Shown: positions 1 to 5,972 of the stretch, piece after piece
Layout: each line of letters begins with the position of its first letter
Numbering within the stretch: position 1 is the stretch's first letter
Assembly (NCBI GenBank): GCA_024709185.1
Contig: JANJXE010000062.1
Coordinates: 1 to 7,592 of the forward strand
DNA from: Paludibacter sp.
GTDB taxonomy: Bacteria > Bacteroidota > Bacteroidia > Bacteroidales > Paludibacteraceae
Direction: 5' to 3'
Length of the DNA stretch: 7,592 nucleotides
Translations under genes and position numbers: made by a program
The notes under the pieces: generated by a model
Told to the model about the DNA's origin: nothing
Seen by the model: only the letters and a program-made list of their open reading frames with translations
Databases searched by the model: none

Positions 1-888
1 GGTATTCCTGCTGCAATTGCAGAATGCAAAGAAGTGATTCTGTGCACTCCTCCTGATAAAAACGGCAAAGTACATCCCGCGGTATTATATGCAGCAAAAG
101 TTGCCGGGATTCATCGTGTTTTCCGTATTGGTGGTACTCAGGCCATTGCTGCTATGGCGTATGGCACTGAGACGGTTCCGAAAGTGTATAAGATCTTTGG
201 CCCCGGAAACCAATATGTTACAGCTGCCAAGCAATTGGTTTCGCTAAAAGATGTTGCTATCGACATGCCTGCAGGTCCTTCGGAAGTGGAAGTGCTGGCC
301 GATGAAACCGCTCATCCTGCCTTTGTAGCATCCGATTTATTGTCGCAGGCTGAACATGGCACCGACAGTCAATCGATTTTGATTACTGTGAGTGAGCCGT
401 TAGTTGAAAAAGTACTGGAAGAAATTGAACTTCAGATTGCCCGGTTGCCCAAGGCTGAATACGTTCGTCGTTCGCTGGAGCATAGCCGCATCATAGTAGT
501 GAAATCTCTGGAGGAAGCTGTTGAGATGACTAATGAATATGCTCCTGAGCACCTCATAATAGCGACCCGTTATTACCGGGGTGTAGCTGACAGCATCACC
601 AATGCAGGTTCTGTGTTTTTAGGGAATTACACCCCTGAAAGTGCCGGTGATTATGCCTCGGGAACGAATCATACACTGCCGACCAACGGACATGCACGGG
701 CGTACAGCGGGGTAAACCTCGATAGTTTTATCCGCAAGGTAACTTTTCAGGAGATATCGCGGGATGGACTCACCAATCTCAGTAACGCACTTATTCTGAT
801 GGCTGAAAACGAAGAGTTGCAGGCACATAGTAACGCAGTAAAAATTCGTCTGCAAGAAGAAGATAACAACGTAAATCCCCGTAGATAA
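1..888 (+). CDS. hisD: Histidinol dehydrogenase, C-terminal part (5' end cut by window)
   Basis: Zinc- and NAD-dependent cytoplasmic enzyme that oxidises L-histidinol through histidinal to L-histidine, the last two steps of histidine synthesis. The reading frame is open from base 1, giving 295 codons. The family is about 430 residues, so roughly 140 N-terminal residues lie outside the window; the GTG at 34 is internal, not a start. Visible motifs are [12 protein letters not shown] (from about base 196), the signature [15 protein letters not shown], and [11 protein letters not shown], whose Gln (346-348) and His (355-357) match the zinc ligands Q259 and H262 of the E. coli enzyme. EYAPEHL carries the catalytic Glu-His pair (547-552), [13 protein letters not shown] has the Asp ligand, and a His near the C-terminus (AHSN) matches the last ligand. 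All expected catalytic residues in this portion are present, so the gene looks functional. hisC follows after 5 nt in the same operon. Confidence 0.97.
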   Translation, partial: GIPAAIAECKEVILCTPPDKNGKVHPAVLYAAKVAGIHRVFRIGGTQAIAAMAYGTETVPKVYKIFGPGNQYVTAAKQLVSLKDVAIDMPAGPSEVEVLADETAHPAFVASDLLSQAEHGTDSQSILITVSEPLVEKVLEEIELQIARLPKAEYVRRSLEHSRIIVVKSLEEAVEMTNEYAPEHLIIATRYYRGVADSITNAGSVFLGNYTPESAGDYASGTNHTLPTNGHARAYSGVNLDSFIRKVTFQEISRDGLTNLSNALILMAENEELQAHSNAVKIRLQEEDNNVNPRR

Positions 889-893
889 TAAGT

Positions 894-1931
894 ATGGAAT
901 TAAAAAAGCTTATTCGTAAAAATATTGCTGAACTGCAACCATATTCCTGTGCCCGTGATGAATTTAAAGGTGAAGCATCGGTATATCTCGATGCGAATGA
1001 AAATCCCTGGAATACTCCGTACAATCGCTATCCCGACCCCTTGCAGCTGGAAGTAAAAGAAGCTATCAGTCGTTTAAAAAACGTGCCTGTTGAACGTATC
1101 TTCCTTGGAAATGGATCCGACGAGCCCATTGATTTACTCTACCGGGCCTTTTGCGAACCCGGCATCGATAATGTGGTAGCGATGGAACCAACATACGGTA
1201 TGTATAAAGTATGTGCCGGCATCAACGATGTTGAATACCGCAGGGTTTTGCTGAATCAGGACTTTGATATTGATGCTGAAAAACTCCTTGCCGCCTGCGA
1301 TTCTCGCACCAAAATCATTTGGTTATGCTCACCCAATAATCCTACAGGAAATAGTCTGAATCGGGATGAAGTGCTGAAAACAATAAAGGCTTTTGAAGGT
1401 TTGGTAGTGCTCGACGAAGCCTATATTGATTTTGCATCACAAGCTAGTTTCAGCCAACTCATCGACAGCTATCCCAATCTGATACTACTTCAAACTTTCT
1501 CCAAAGCCTGGGGAAGTGCTGCGATTCGTCTGGGGATGGCCTTTGCCCGGCCTGAGATAATTCAGATTTTGAACAAAATTAAGTATCCCTACAATATCAA
1601 TATTCTGACGCAACGCCAGGCATTGGCTATGCTAAAGAATAAATCCACTGTCGACAATTGGGTAAATGAGCTGTTAATTCAGCGGGAATCTTTAAAGACA
1701 GCTTTACTTACAGTTCCTTATGTGCAGCACATCTATCCTACCGATGCCAACTTCCTGCTTATAAAGGTAGAAGATGCCAATGCGGTCTATCGCTTTTTGG
1801 TAAGCAGGAGTATCATAGTTCGTAACCGAAACACCGTTGCCTTGTGTGAAGGGTGTATCCGGATTACAGTAGGTACAGCGAATGAAAATAACGAGCTGAT
1901 AAATACGATGAAACTGTTTAGTCAGAAATAG
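894..1931 (+). CDS. hisC: Histidinol-phosphate aminotransferase
   Basis: PLP-dependent class I/II aminotransferase of the cytoplasm that moves the amino group of glutamate to imidazole-acetol phosphate, giving L-histidinol phosphate. At 345 residues it has the usual HisC length. Motifs in order: LDANENPWN (32-40) and NRYPDP (44-49) at the substrate end, GNGSDEPID (72-80) for the cofactor phosphate, SPNNPTGN (146-153), LDEAYIDF (173-180) with the Asp that contacts the pyridine nitrogen, FSKAWGSAAIRLG (202-214) with Lys204 as the Schiff-base lysine, and CIRITVG (321-327) with the conserved carboxylate-binding Arg. The ATG lies 5 nt after the hisD stop, which fixes both the start and the operon link. 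Its stop is 2 nt from the stop of the convergent fmt gene, so no hisB follows on this strand. The N-terminus QPYSCARDEFKGEASVYLDA is of Bacteroidetes style. Aromatic or other aminotransferase activity is less likely given the hisD neighbour. Confidence 0.96.
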   Translation: MELKKLIRKNIAELQPYSCARDEFKGEASVYLDANENPWNTPYNRYPDPLQLEVKEAISRLKNVPVERIFLGNGSDEPIDLLYRAFCEPGIDNVVAMEPTYGMYKVCAGINDVEYRRVLLNQDFDIDAEKLLAACDSRTKIIWLCSPNNPTGNSLNRDEVLKTIKAFEGLVVLDEAYIDFASQASFSQLIDSYPNLILLQTFSKAWGSAAIRLGMAFARPEIIQILNKIKYPYNINILTQRQALAMLKNKSTVDNWVNELLIQRESLKTALLTVPYVQHIYPTDANFLLIKVEDANAVYRFLVSRSIIVRNRNTVALCEGCIRITVGTANENNELINTMKLFSQK

Positions 1932-1933
1932 AG

Positions 1934-2950
1934 TTACAACCGCAGTCCCCGTAGCCATTCATCTGCCGACATTCGTTTCTTGGCAGGTGCCTGCACCGAT
2001 ACAAACCACAGGATACCATCGGTTAGCACAAGCCCGGCTTTCTTACGCCCATCGGTAATAAAACTTCCGGGAAGAAGTTCAGATACTGCTTTTTCAGATG
2101 CGAGCGCCGCGATTTCTGATGACTGTTGATCTTCAAATTCATTTAATTCCACAAATTCAGGCCGGGTCTCAAACACTTTTAGAATCACCGGCTCTGCCTG
2201 ACCCGGAATCTGAACATTTACCCATGCAGCTGGATAGGGTGAAAGTCCTCTCACCAGGTTGTGAGCATCCATAACCAGCATATCAGATCGAATCTCACAA
2301 ACTTCCCTGAAAATTTTCGGAGCCGTTTTCAATTCGGAAATTTCTTTCAGAAGTTCTTCCTGATCGATAGATGCATCATTTCCTTCAAGAATTCTGTCCA
2401 CTGTCTTCACTACCATCCCGGCACCCATCCGCATCAGTCTATCGTGTACAGTTCCTGCATTATCGGTTTCATCTATCTGAATTTTTTGCTGCAGGATGAT
2501 ACGACCGGTATCAATTTCGTGAGTCAGAAAAAAAGTCGTGGCACCGGTTTCTTTTTCTCCCCTTATAATTGCCCAGTTGATCGGCGCAGCGCCCCTGTAC
2601 TGAGGTAAAAGCGAAGCATGCAGGTTGAAAGTACCCAGTCGGGGCATGTTCCATACCTTTTCGGGCAACATTCTGAAAGCTACTACAATCTGCAAATCGG
2701 CCCTGAGCGCCCGAAGTTCATCAATAAAGGCTTCGTCTTTCAATCGTTCGGGTTGCAATAAAGGCAGGTTCTGTTCCAAAGCGAAGAGCTTAACAGGCGA
2801 AAATTGCACTTTATGACCTCTGCCGGCAGGTTTATCGGGCATTGTAATAACACCCACAATGTTGTATCCATTTTCCACCAAAAGCTTCAGACTTTCAACT
2901 GCAAACGCAGGTGTGCCCATAAAAACAATACGAAGATCTTCTCGTCTCAT
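1934..2950 (-). CDS. fmt: Methionyl-tRNA formyltransferase
   Basis: Transfers the formyl group of 10-formyltetrahydrofolate to the amino group of initiator Met-tRNA, making fMet-tRNA for translation initiation. The 338 residues comprise an N-terminal formyltransferase domain (about 6-205) and a C-terminal OB-like tRNA-binding domain (about 210-336). The N-terminus RIVFMGTPAFAVESL is typical. The catalytic triad is present as Asn109 and His111 in FNLHASLLPQYRG and Asp147 in THEIDTGR, which align with N108, H110 and D146 of the E. coli enzyme. KTAPKIF, VRGLSPYPAAW and the end APAKKRM..EWLRG are standard for the C-terminal domain. The ATG at 2950 is favoured because an in-frame TAA lies seven codons upstream and family N-termini match. 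No clear Shine-Dalgarno site is seen, as is usual in Bacteroidetes. A 115-nt gap separates it from the upstream glycosyltransferase gene. The usual partner def (peptide deformylase) is not in the window. Confidence 0.97.
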   Translation of the reverse strand: MRREDLRIVFMGTPAFAVESLKLLVENGYNIVGVITMPDKPAGRGHKVQFSPVKLFALEQNLPLLQPERLKDEAFIDELRALRADLQIVVAFRMLPEKVWNMPRLGTFNLHASLLPQYRGAAPINWAIIRGEKETGATTFFLTHEIDTGRIILQQKIQIDETDNAGTVHDRLMRMGAGMVVKTVDRILEGNDASIDQEELLKEISELKTAPKIFREVCEIRSDMLVMDAHNLVRGLSPYPAAWVNVQIPGQAEPVILKVFETRPEFVELNEFEDQQSSEIAALASEKAVSELLPGSFITDGRKKAGLVLTDGILWFVSVQAPAKKRMSADEWLRGLRL

Positions 2951-2957
2951 ACGGTAA

Positions 2958-3044
2958 TCATTGATTTTTTAACGGTCGAATGGAACTCGCATGCAACATC
3001 ACCAAAATCCTGGATGTAACGTAGTAACATGCTTTTTTCATCAT
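2958..3044 (-). CDS. Possible 28-codon small ORF just upstream of fmt
   Basis: The 115-nt gap between the glycosyltransferase and fmt is nearly filled by a short ORF on the same strand. It opens with ATG ATG AAA AAA (MMKKACYYV), runs through a hydrophobic patch around RILVMLH, and ends with TGA 7 nt before the fmt ATG. It is in a different frame from fmt. I do not recognise the sequence. The opening resembles that of the secreted-protein gene at 5968, which also begins ATG ATG AAA AAA, but the hydrophobic stretch is too short and too interrupted by His, Ser and Arg to be a convincing signal peptide. It could be a leader peptide coupled to fmt, a small protein, a remnant, or chance, since an ORF of this length is common at random. 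Only position and strand favour it. Confidence 0.2.
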   Translation of the reverse strand: MMKKACYYVTSRILVMLHASSIRPLKNQ

Positions 3045-3065
3045 CGATTTAGTTTTAAACAGACT

Positions 3066-4247
3066 TTACTTCCATGCTGAATAACGTGCCTTCTTTCCCA
3101 GGCGTCCAATCGTCATCAGGTAAAGAGTTACTAAAGGCAGGAAAAGATCAAACACCAGTATATCAAAGGTATAGAATCTAGAGCTGTACAATCGGGAACT
3201 TTTATTAATTACGACCAGCTGAACCAAAAAGCGCACTAAAAAGAGTGCTCCCGGGATACTCAGCATCCACCATTGTTGTGCGATAGTAAATGAAACCATG
3301 GCAACCAGCCACGAAAAGTAAAATAATGCTCGCGTAAGCGGCTCGAATAACAACGAGACTTTGCTTTTTGTGGTATAGTGTGACGAAACCGACAAATGCC
3401 TTTGTTTTTGATAGAGCCAGGCCCGTAAGGTAGTATTCGGTTCCGACCATGTTATACTGTAGAGCGTACTTTCGATACGCGTATTGGATTTATTGGCAGC
3501 ACGGTTTACAAACAAATCATCGTCGCCCGATTGCAGATGCAGATTCGATGAGAAACCATTATTCCTGAAGAACACACTTTTGTGATAGGCCAGATTTCGT
3601 CCCACACCCATATAGGGTTTTCCTGCTTTAGCAAACCCAAGATATTGAAGTGCAATGAATAAAGTATCGTAGGTAATCATTCGGTTGAGCCACCCTTTTT
3701 GTGTCAGGTACGCCCCGTAACCAAGTACTATCTCGACACCGGGAACAAAATTGCGCGCCATGGTGCGGAGCCAGTCTTTGCTTTCGGGCAAACAATCGGC
3801 ATCGGTAAACACTAACCAATCGTATGAAGCAGCTTTAATACCCAATGACAGCGCCAGCTTTTTTGTACTGATATTTGTCGTTCCACTGGGAACAAAGGTA
3901 CTTTTAAGGTGAGGATAGGTCTTTTTGAGTTCCCGCAAAAGGGTATCAGTATCTTCATTGGCACCATCGTTCACCACAATTACTTCATAGTTGGGATAGT
4001 CCTGTGTAAGCACCTCGGGCAGGAAGCGATTCAGCAAATCAGTGGCATCACGACCACAAATGATAACCGAAACGGGAGGTAAAATCTCTGAATATTGAAT
4101 CTTACCTTTCTTTTCAGAACGCTTTCGTCGAAATGCCACCGAAAGAAAGCGGATATAAAAATAGAGTTGATAGATCCAGCTTAACAGGAGCACCGACAAA
4201 AGAATCTGCTGATCAGCTGAAAAAGGAAGCTCAGGAAGTACAATCAT
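3066..4247 (-). CDS. Membrane-bound family 2 glycosyltransferase
   Basis: Inverting GT-A glycosyltransferase that should use a nucleotide-sugar donor at the cytoplasmic face of the inner membrane; acceptor and sugar cannot be read from sequence. The 393 residues start with one membrane segment (about 15-37) and a basic stretch (RRKRSEKKGK). The GT2 catalytic domain follows: PVSVIICGRDAT (58-69), VIVVNDGANEDT (89-100) with a nucleotide-binding Asp, the metal-binding DAD motif in FTDADC (147-152), GDDDLFVNRA (241-250) as the likely catalytic-base region, and QKQRHLS (280-286), resembling the QxxRW acceptor-site motif. Three further membrane segments lie at about 306-323, 327-346 and 361-381, and the tail is basic (GRLGKKARYSAWK). 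This is the layout of processive or lipid-linked GT2 enzymes. A likely promoter lies just upstream. It sits 81 nt after the helix-hairpin-helix gene and 115 nt before fmt, and no other polysaccharide genes are nearby. Confidence 0.9.
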   Translation of the reverse strand: MIVLPELPFSADQQILLSVLLLSWIYQLYFYIRFLSVAFRRKRSEKKGKIQYSEILPPVSVIICGRDATDLLNRFLPEVLTQDYPNYEVIVVNDGANEDTDTLLRELKKTYPHLKSTFVPSGTTNISTKKLALSLGIKAASYDWLVFTDADCLPESKDWLRTMARNFVPGVEIVLGYGAYLTQKGWLNRMITYDTLFIALQYLGFAKAGKPYMGVGRNLAYHKSVFFRNNGFSSNLHLQSGDDDLFVNRAANKSNTRIESTLYSITWSEPNTTLRAWLYQKQRHLSVSSHYTTKSKVSLLFEPLTRALFYFSWLVAMVSFTIAQQWWMLSIPGALFLVRFLVQLVVINKSSRLYSSRFYTFDILVFDLFLPLVTLYLMTIGRLGKKARYSAWK

Positions 4248-4284
4248 AATGGTAGCCTGGTTTTAGCTTTTGAAATTTCAAACA

Positions 4285-4292
4285 CAAAAGTA
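4285..4292 (-). promoter_or_regulatory. Bacteroidetes-type -7 element before the glycosyltransferase
   Basis: On the minus strand the gap between the helix-hairpin-helix gene and the glycosyltransferase contains TACTTTTG, an exact match to the Bacteroidetes -7 consensus TAnnTTTG. Transcription would begin near 4278-4280, giving a leader of about 30 nt. A TTTTTTG tract lies upstream, but only 12 nt separate it from the element, less than the usual spacing of about 19 nt from a -33 TTTG box, so the -33 part is poor. If active, it gives the glycosyltransferase, and perhaps fmt, a transcript separate from the nadB group. Confidence 0.5.
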
Positions 4293-4328
4293 CGATTTAT
4301 TTTGCAAAAAAGGACTAAATAAGCGCTT

Positions 4329-5252
4329 TTATTCAAAGCTAAAATAGGCTGTTAGTTTGTTCAGGGTAGCCTCGTCCAGTTCATCCAAATGCCGTAACTG
4401 ATCGATCGATTCCAGCTTACCCTTTCGGCGCCTGAGCTCATAGATTGCCTTTGCCTGATAGAAATTGAGATATGGGTGTGCACGCAATTTATCGACAGAT
4501 GCTTGATTGACCATGATTTTTCGAATTGCAGCAGGATTGGCTGTACACAATGGTCGAATACGATTGTACAGCTCGTCGGTCATGCCATACACTTCCTTCA
4601 ACTGCCCGGGATCTACAAAACCACCACTGGCAGTCCGAAAACGAAGTACCGAGCGAACCATGCCTCGACTTAATCCTTTAAGTTGCAGAAGTTGTGTGCT
4701 ATCAGCCATATTCAAATCAACAGGAAATGCCAGTGTAGAGCTGGCCTCTAAATCAACCTCCTTCAGGTAGTTATTTTCTATCACGATAAACGGCTGCAAA
4801 TCAGCAAACAACTCTGGCCTCATGCCATATACAGCAGCAAATTTCTCCGTCGTGGAGAAATAGCCTCCTTTGCTTCGGTACCGAAGTATATTTGAAACAA
4901 TATAGCGGGGAATTCCCAGTTCGGTTAATCCAACTGAATCGAGGGTATTGGGATCAAAAGGAAAACGTTGAATGTTTTCTGTTTTACCATCCTGCTTTCC
5001 CCGGTCAGGATACTGCGTATAATACCGGTTGAAGCGCTGTCGGTTCTCCTTTTGAGCACTATCGGCCTGTACAAGCGAGGCCTGAAAGCGTTCTATTTCT
5101 TCCAGAAAAGCTGTATCGTAGTTAATTACATCATGTTGAGGCAAAAAAACAGGCAACCCAACTGAAATGACAACAGCAAAAATAATAAGTACCGTAAGTA
5201 CAATAATTCCGGCACGCTGAGAGCCGGAAAAAAAGAAAAAATCTTTCCACAT
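4329..5252 (-). CDS. Membrane-anchored protein with three helix-hairpin-helix repeats (ComEA-like)
   Basis: The protein has 307 residues. A short positively charged N-terminus (MWKDFFFFSGSQRAG) precedes one membrane segment (about 15-37), predicting an N-in topology with the rest in the periplasm. A charged linker (about 45-95) leads to three helix-hairpin-helix repeats at about 97-157, 176-236 and 243-305. Repeats 1 and 2 are clearly related: both read FP-D-N--DS, then a hairpin around LGIPRYIV or LKGLSRGMV, then R-R---GG-F, VYGM--EL and a final I-P or L-P. Repeat 3 (VNQASVDKLRAHPYLNF) is more diverged. Such repeats bind the DNA backbone without sequence specificity. In ComEA one repeat pair at the outer face of the membrane receives DNA during natural transformation, and the topology here fits that role. 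The role is inferred; no other competence gene is in the window. The gene starts 58 nt after the Dabb gene. Confidence 0.85.
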   Translation of the reverse strand: MWKDFFFFSGSQRAGIIVLTVLIIFAVVISVGLPVFLPQHDVINYDTAFLEEIERFQASLVQADSAQKENRQRFNRYYTQYPDRGKQDGKTENIQRFPFDPNTLDSVGLTELGIPRYIVSNILRYRSKGGYFSTTEKFAAVYGMRPELFADLQPFIVIENNYLKEVDLEASSTLAFPVDLNMADSTQLLQLKGLSRGMVRSVLRFRTASGGFVDPGQLKEVYGMTDELYNRIRPLCTANPAAIRKIMVNQASVDKLRAHPYLNFYQAKAIYELRRRKGKLESIDQLRHLDELDEATLNKLTAYFSFE

Positions 5253-5310
5253 AGTTAAACAGATAAAGGTTAAAAAATGGAGCAGACGTTACAACTCCCG
5301 ACTAAACAAA

Positions 5311-5616
5311 CTAAACTTCGTAATCGACACAGGCACGGTCGGTTTTCACCTTGCCAATAAATGCCGCAACACGTTTATGTTCAGGATGTACCTGATAGGC
5401 TTCCAGATCAGCCATTGTTTCAAATTCTGTGTAAAGAGCAATATCGAAATTACCAGAAGGAGCTTCAAGATGATTCAATCCAACTTCAATCTTCTTTAGT
5501 TGAGGAACAAGGGATTTAAGACCTTCCAGCTCTTGTTTTATCTTAAGGCAAATCTCTGTTTTGTTCATTCCTTCAAACGATTCACTGACACTAAAAAATA
5601 CAATGTGCTTAATCAT
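5311..5616 (-). CDS. Dabb-family (stress-responsive alpha/beta barrel) protein
   Basis: A 101-residue cytoplasmic protein matching the Dabb family by pattern. The opening strand is MIKHIVFFSV, a helix spans about 18-35 (KTEICLKIKQELEGLK), the middle strands are KKIEVGLNH and FDIALYTEF, and the diagnostic HPEHKRVAAFIGKV (77-90) is followed by the closing strand RACVDYEV. Members fold as a dimeric ferredoxin-like alpha/beta barrel. Some are plant stress proteins and some are cyclases or catabolic enzymes, but most bacterial ones are uncharacterised, so no reaction is assigned. There is no signal peptide. The ATG lies one base after the stop of the upstream secreted-protein gene, so translation is probably coupled. 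The stop lies in a short direct repeat (ACTAAAC twice, 5301-5316, plus strand). The length is normal for a single-domain member and the gene looks intact. Confidence 0.9.
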   Translation of the reverse strand: MIKHIVFFSVSESFEGMNKTEICLKIKQELEGLKSLVPQLKKIEVGLNHLEAPSGNFDIALYTEFETMADLEAYQVHPEHKRVAAFIGKVKTDRACVDYEV

Positions 5617-5617
5617 C

Positions 5618-5968
5618 TTATTTGCAACTAACTTTATAACTTTTATTATTGACTCTCAAAATATAAATTCCTCTTCCTGTAGGAATATAAAAGCGACCCG
5701 ACACCAGTTCCCCACTCCAGATAAGTTGCCCTGTCAGCGCGAAAAGTTTAACGTTGTTATTTGCTTTCGGGAAAATAAGGTAGATGCCACTATTGGTTGT
5801 ATAATAGCTAAACCCGTCAGCGACAACAACAGATGCCGATTCGTCGGGTCGGGTAGAATTATCGACACGTACCACCGACGGACCCGTGTTGTCGTTCTGT
5901 GCAGATACACTCCACCACACAGGCAGCAAAAACACAATAACCATTAGCAGGTACAATTTTTTCATCAT
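5618..5968 (-). CDS. Small secreted protein with T9SS sorting-domain-like C-terminus
   Basis: A 116-residue protein of unknown function. It begins MMKK followed by a hydrophobic core (LYLLMVIVFLLPVWW) and a likely signal peptidase I site after SVSAQ, near residue 24. Residues 25-50 are polar and low in features. The last 65 or so form a beta-rich module with the pattern of type IX secretion type A sorting domains or the related DUF6383-like ends: strand NNVKLFALTGQLIWSGEL (71-88), strand GRFYIPTGRGIYILRV (91-106), and the terminal NNKSYKVSCK, where most members end in KVVVK or similar. The mature chain is only about 92 residues, so almost nothing but the sorting module remains as cargo. Cys115 at the penultimate position is odd. 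The gene starts 4 nt after the nadB stop and ends one base before the Dabb start. ATG codons occur at 5968 and 5965; either keeps the signal peptide. The secretion route is inferred, since no T9SS component gene is in the window. Confidence 0.8.
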   Translation of the reverse strand: MMKKLYLLMVIVFLLPVWWSVSAQNDNTGPSVVRVDNSTRPDESASVVVADGFSYYTTNSGIYLIFPKANNNVKLFALTGQLIWSGELVSGRFYIPTGRGIYILRVNNKSYKVSCK

Positions 5969-5972
5969 TTCA

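Noticed and set aside
2261..2608. 115-codon open frame on the plus strand within fmt.
   Set aside because: It is antisense to the catalytic domain of fmt, with no supporting motif.
4321..4328. Palindrome AAGCGCTT directly after the helix-hairpin-helix stop, with a T-run downstream on the minus strand.
   Set aside because: A self-complementary 8-mer leaves no loop, and it cannot be extended into a proper hairpin next to the T-run.
5272..5299. Possible intrinsic terminator after the Dabb gene (GGAG/CTCC stem, then A and six T on the minus strand).
   Set aside because: The stem is only about 4-5 bp with a loop of 10-12 nt, so it would be unstable; the T-run alone is not enough.
5253..5310. Promoter before the helix-hairpin-helix gene (TAACCTTTA on the minus strand).
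   Set aside because: It has the wrong spacing for TAnnTTTG and lacks the final G, so the match is too weak to call.
5561..5947. 128-codon open frame on the plus strand opposite the secreted-protein and Dabb genes.
   Set aside because: Its translation has no recognisable family pattern, while the opposite strand has a signal peptide and Dabb motifs in tightly packed genes.
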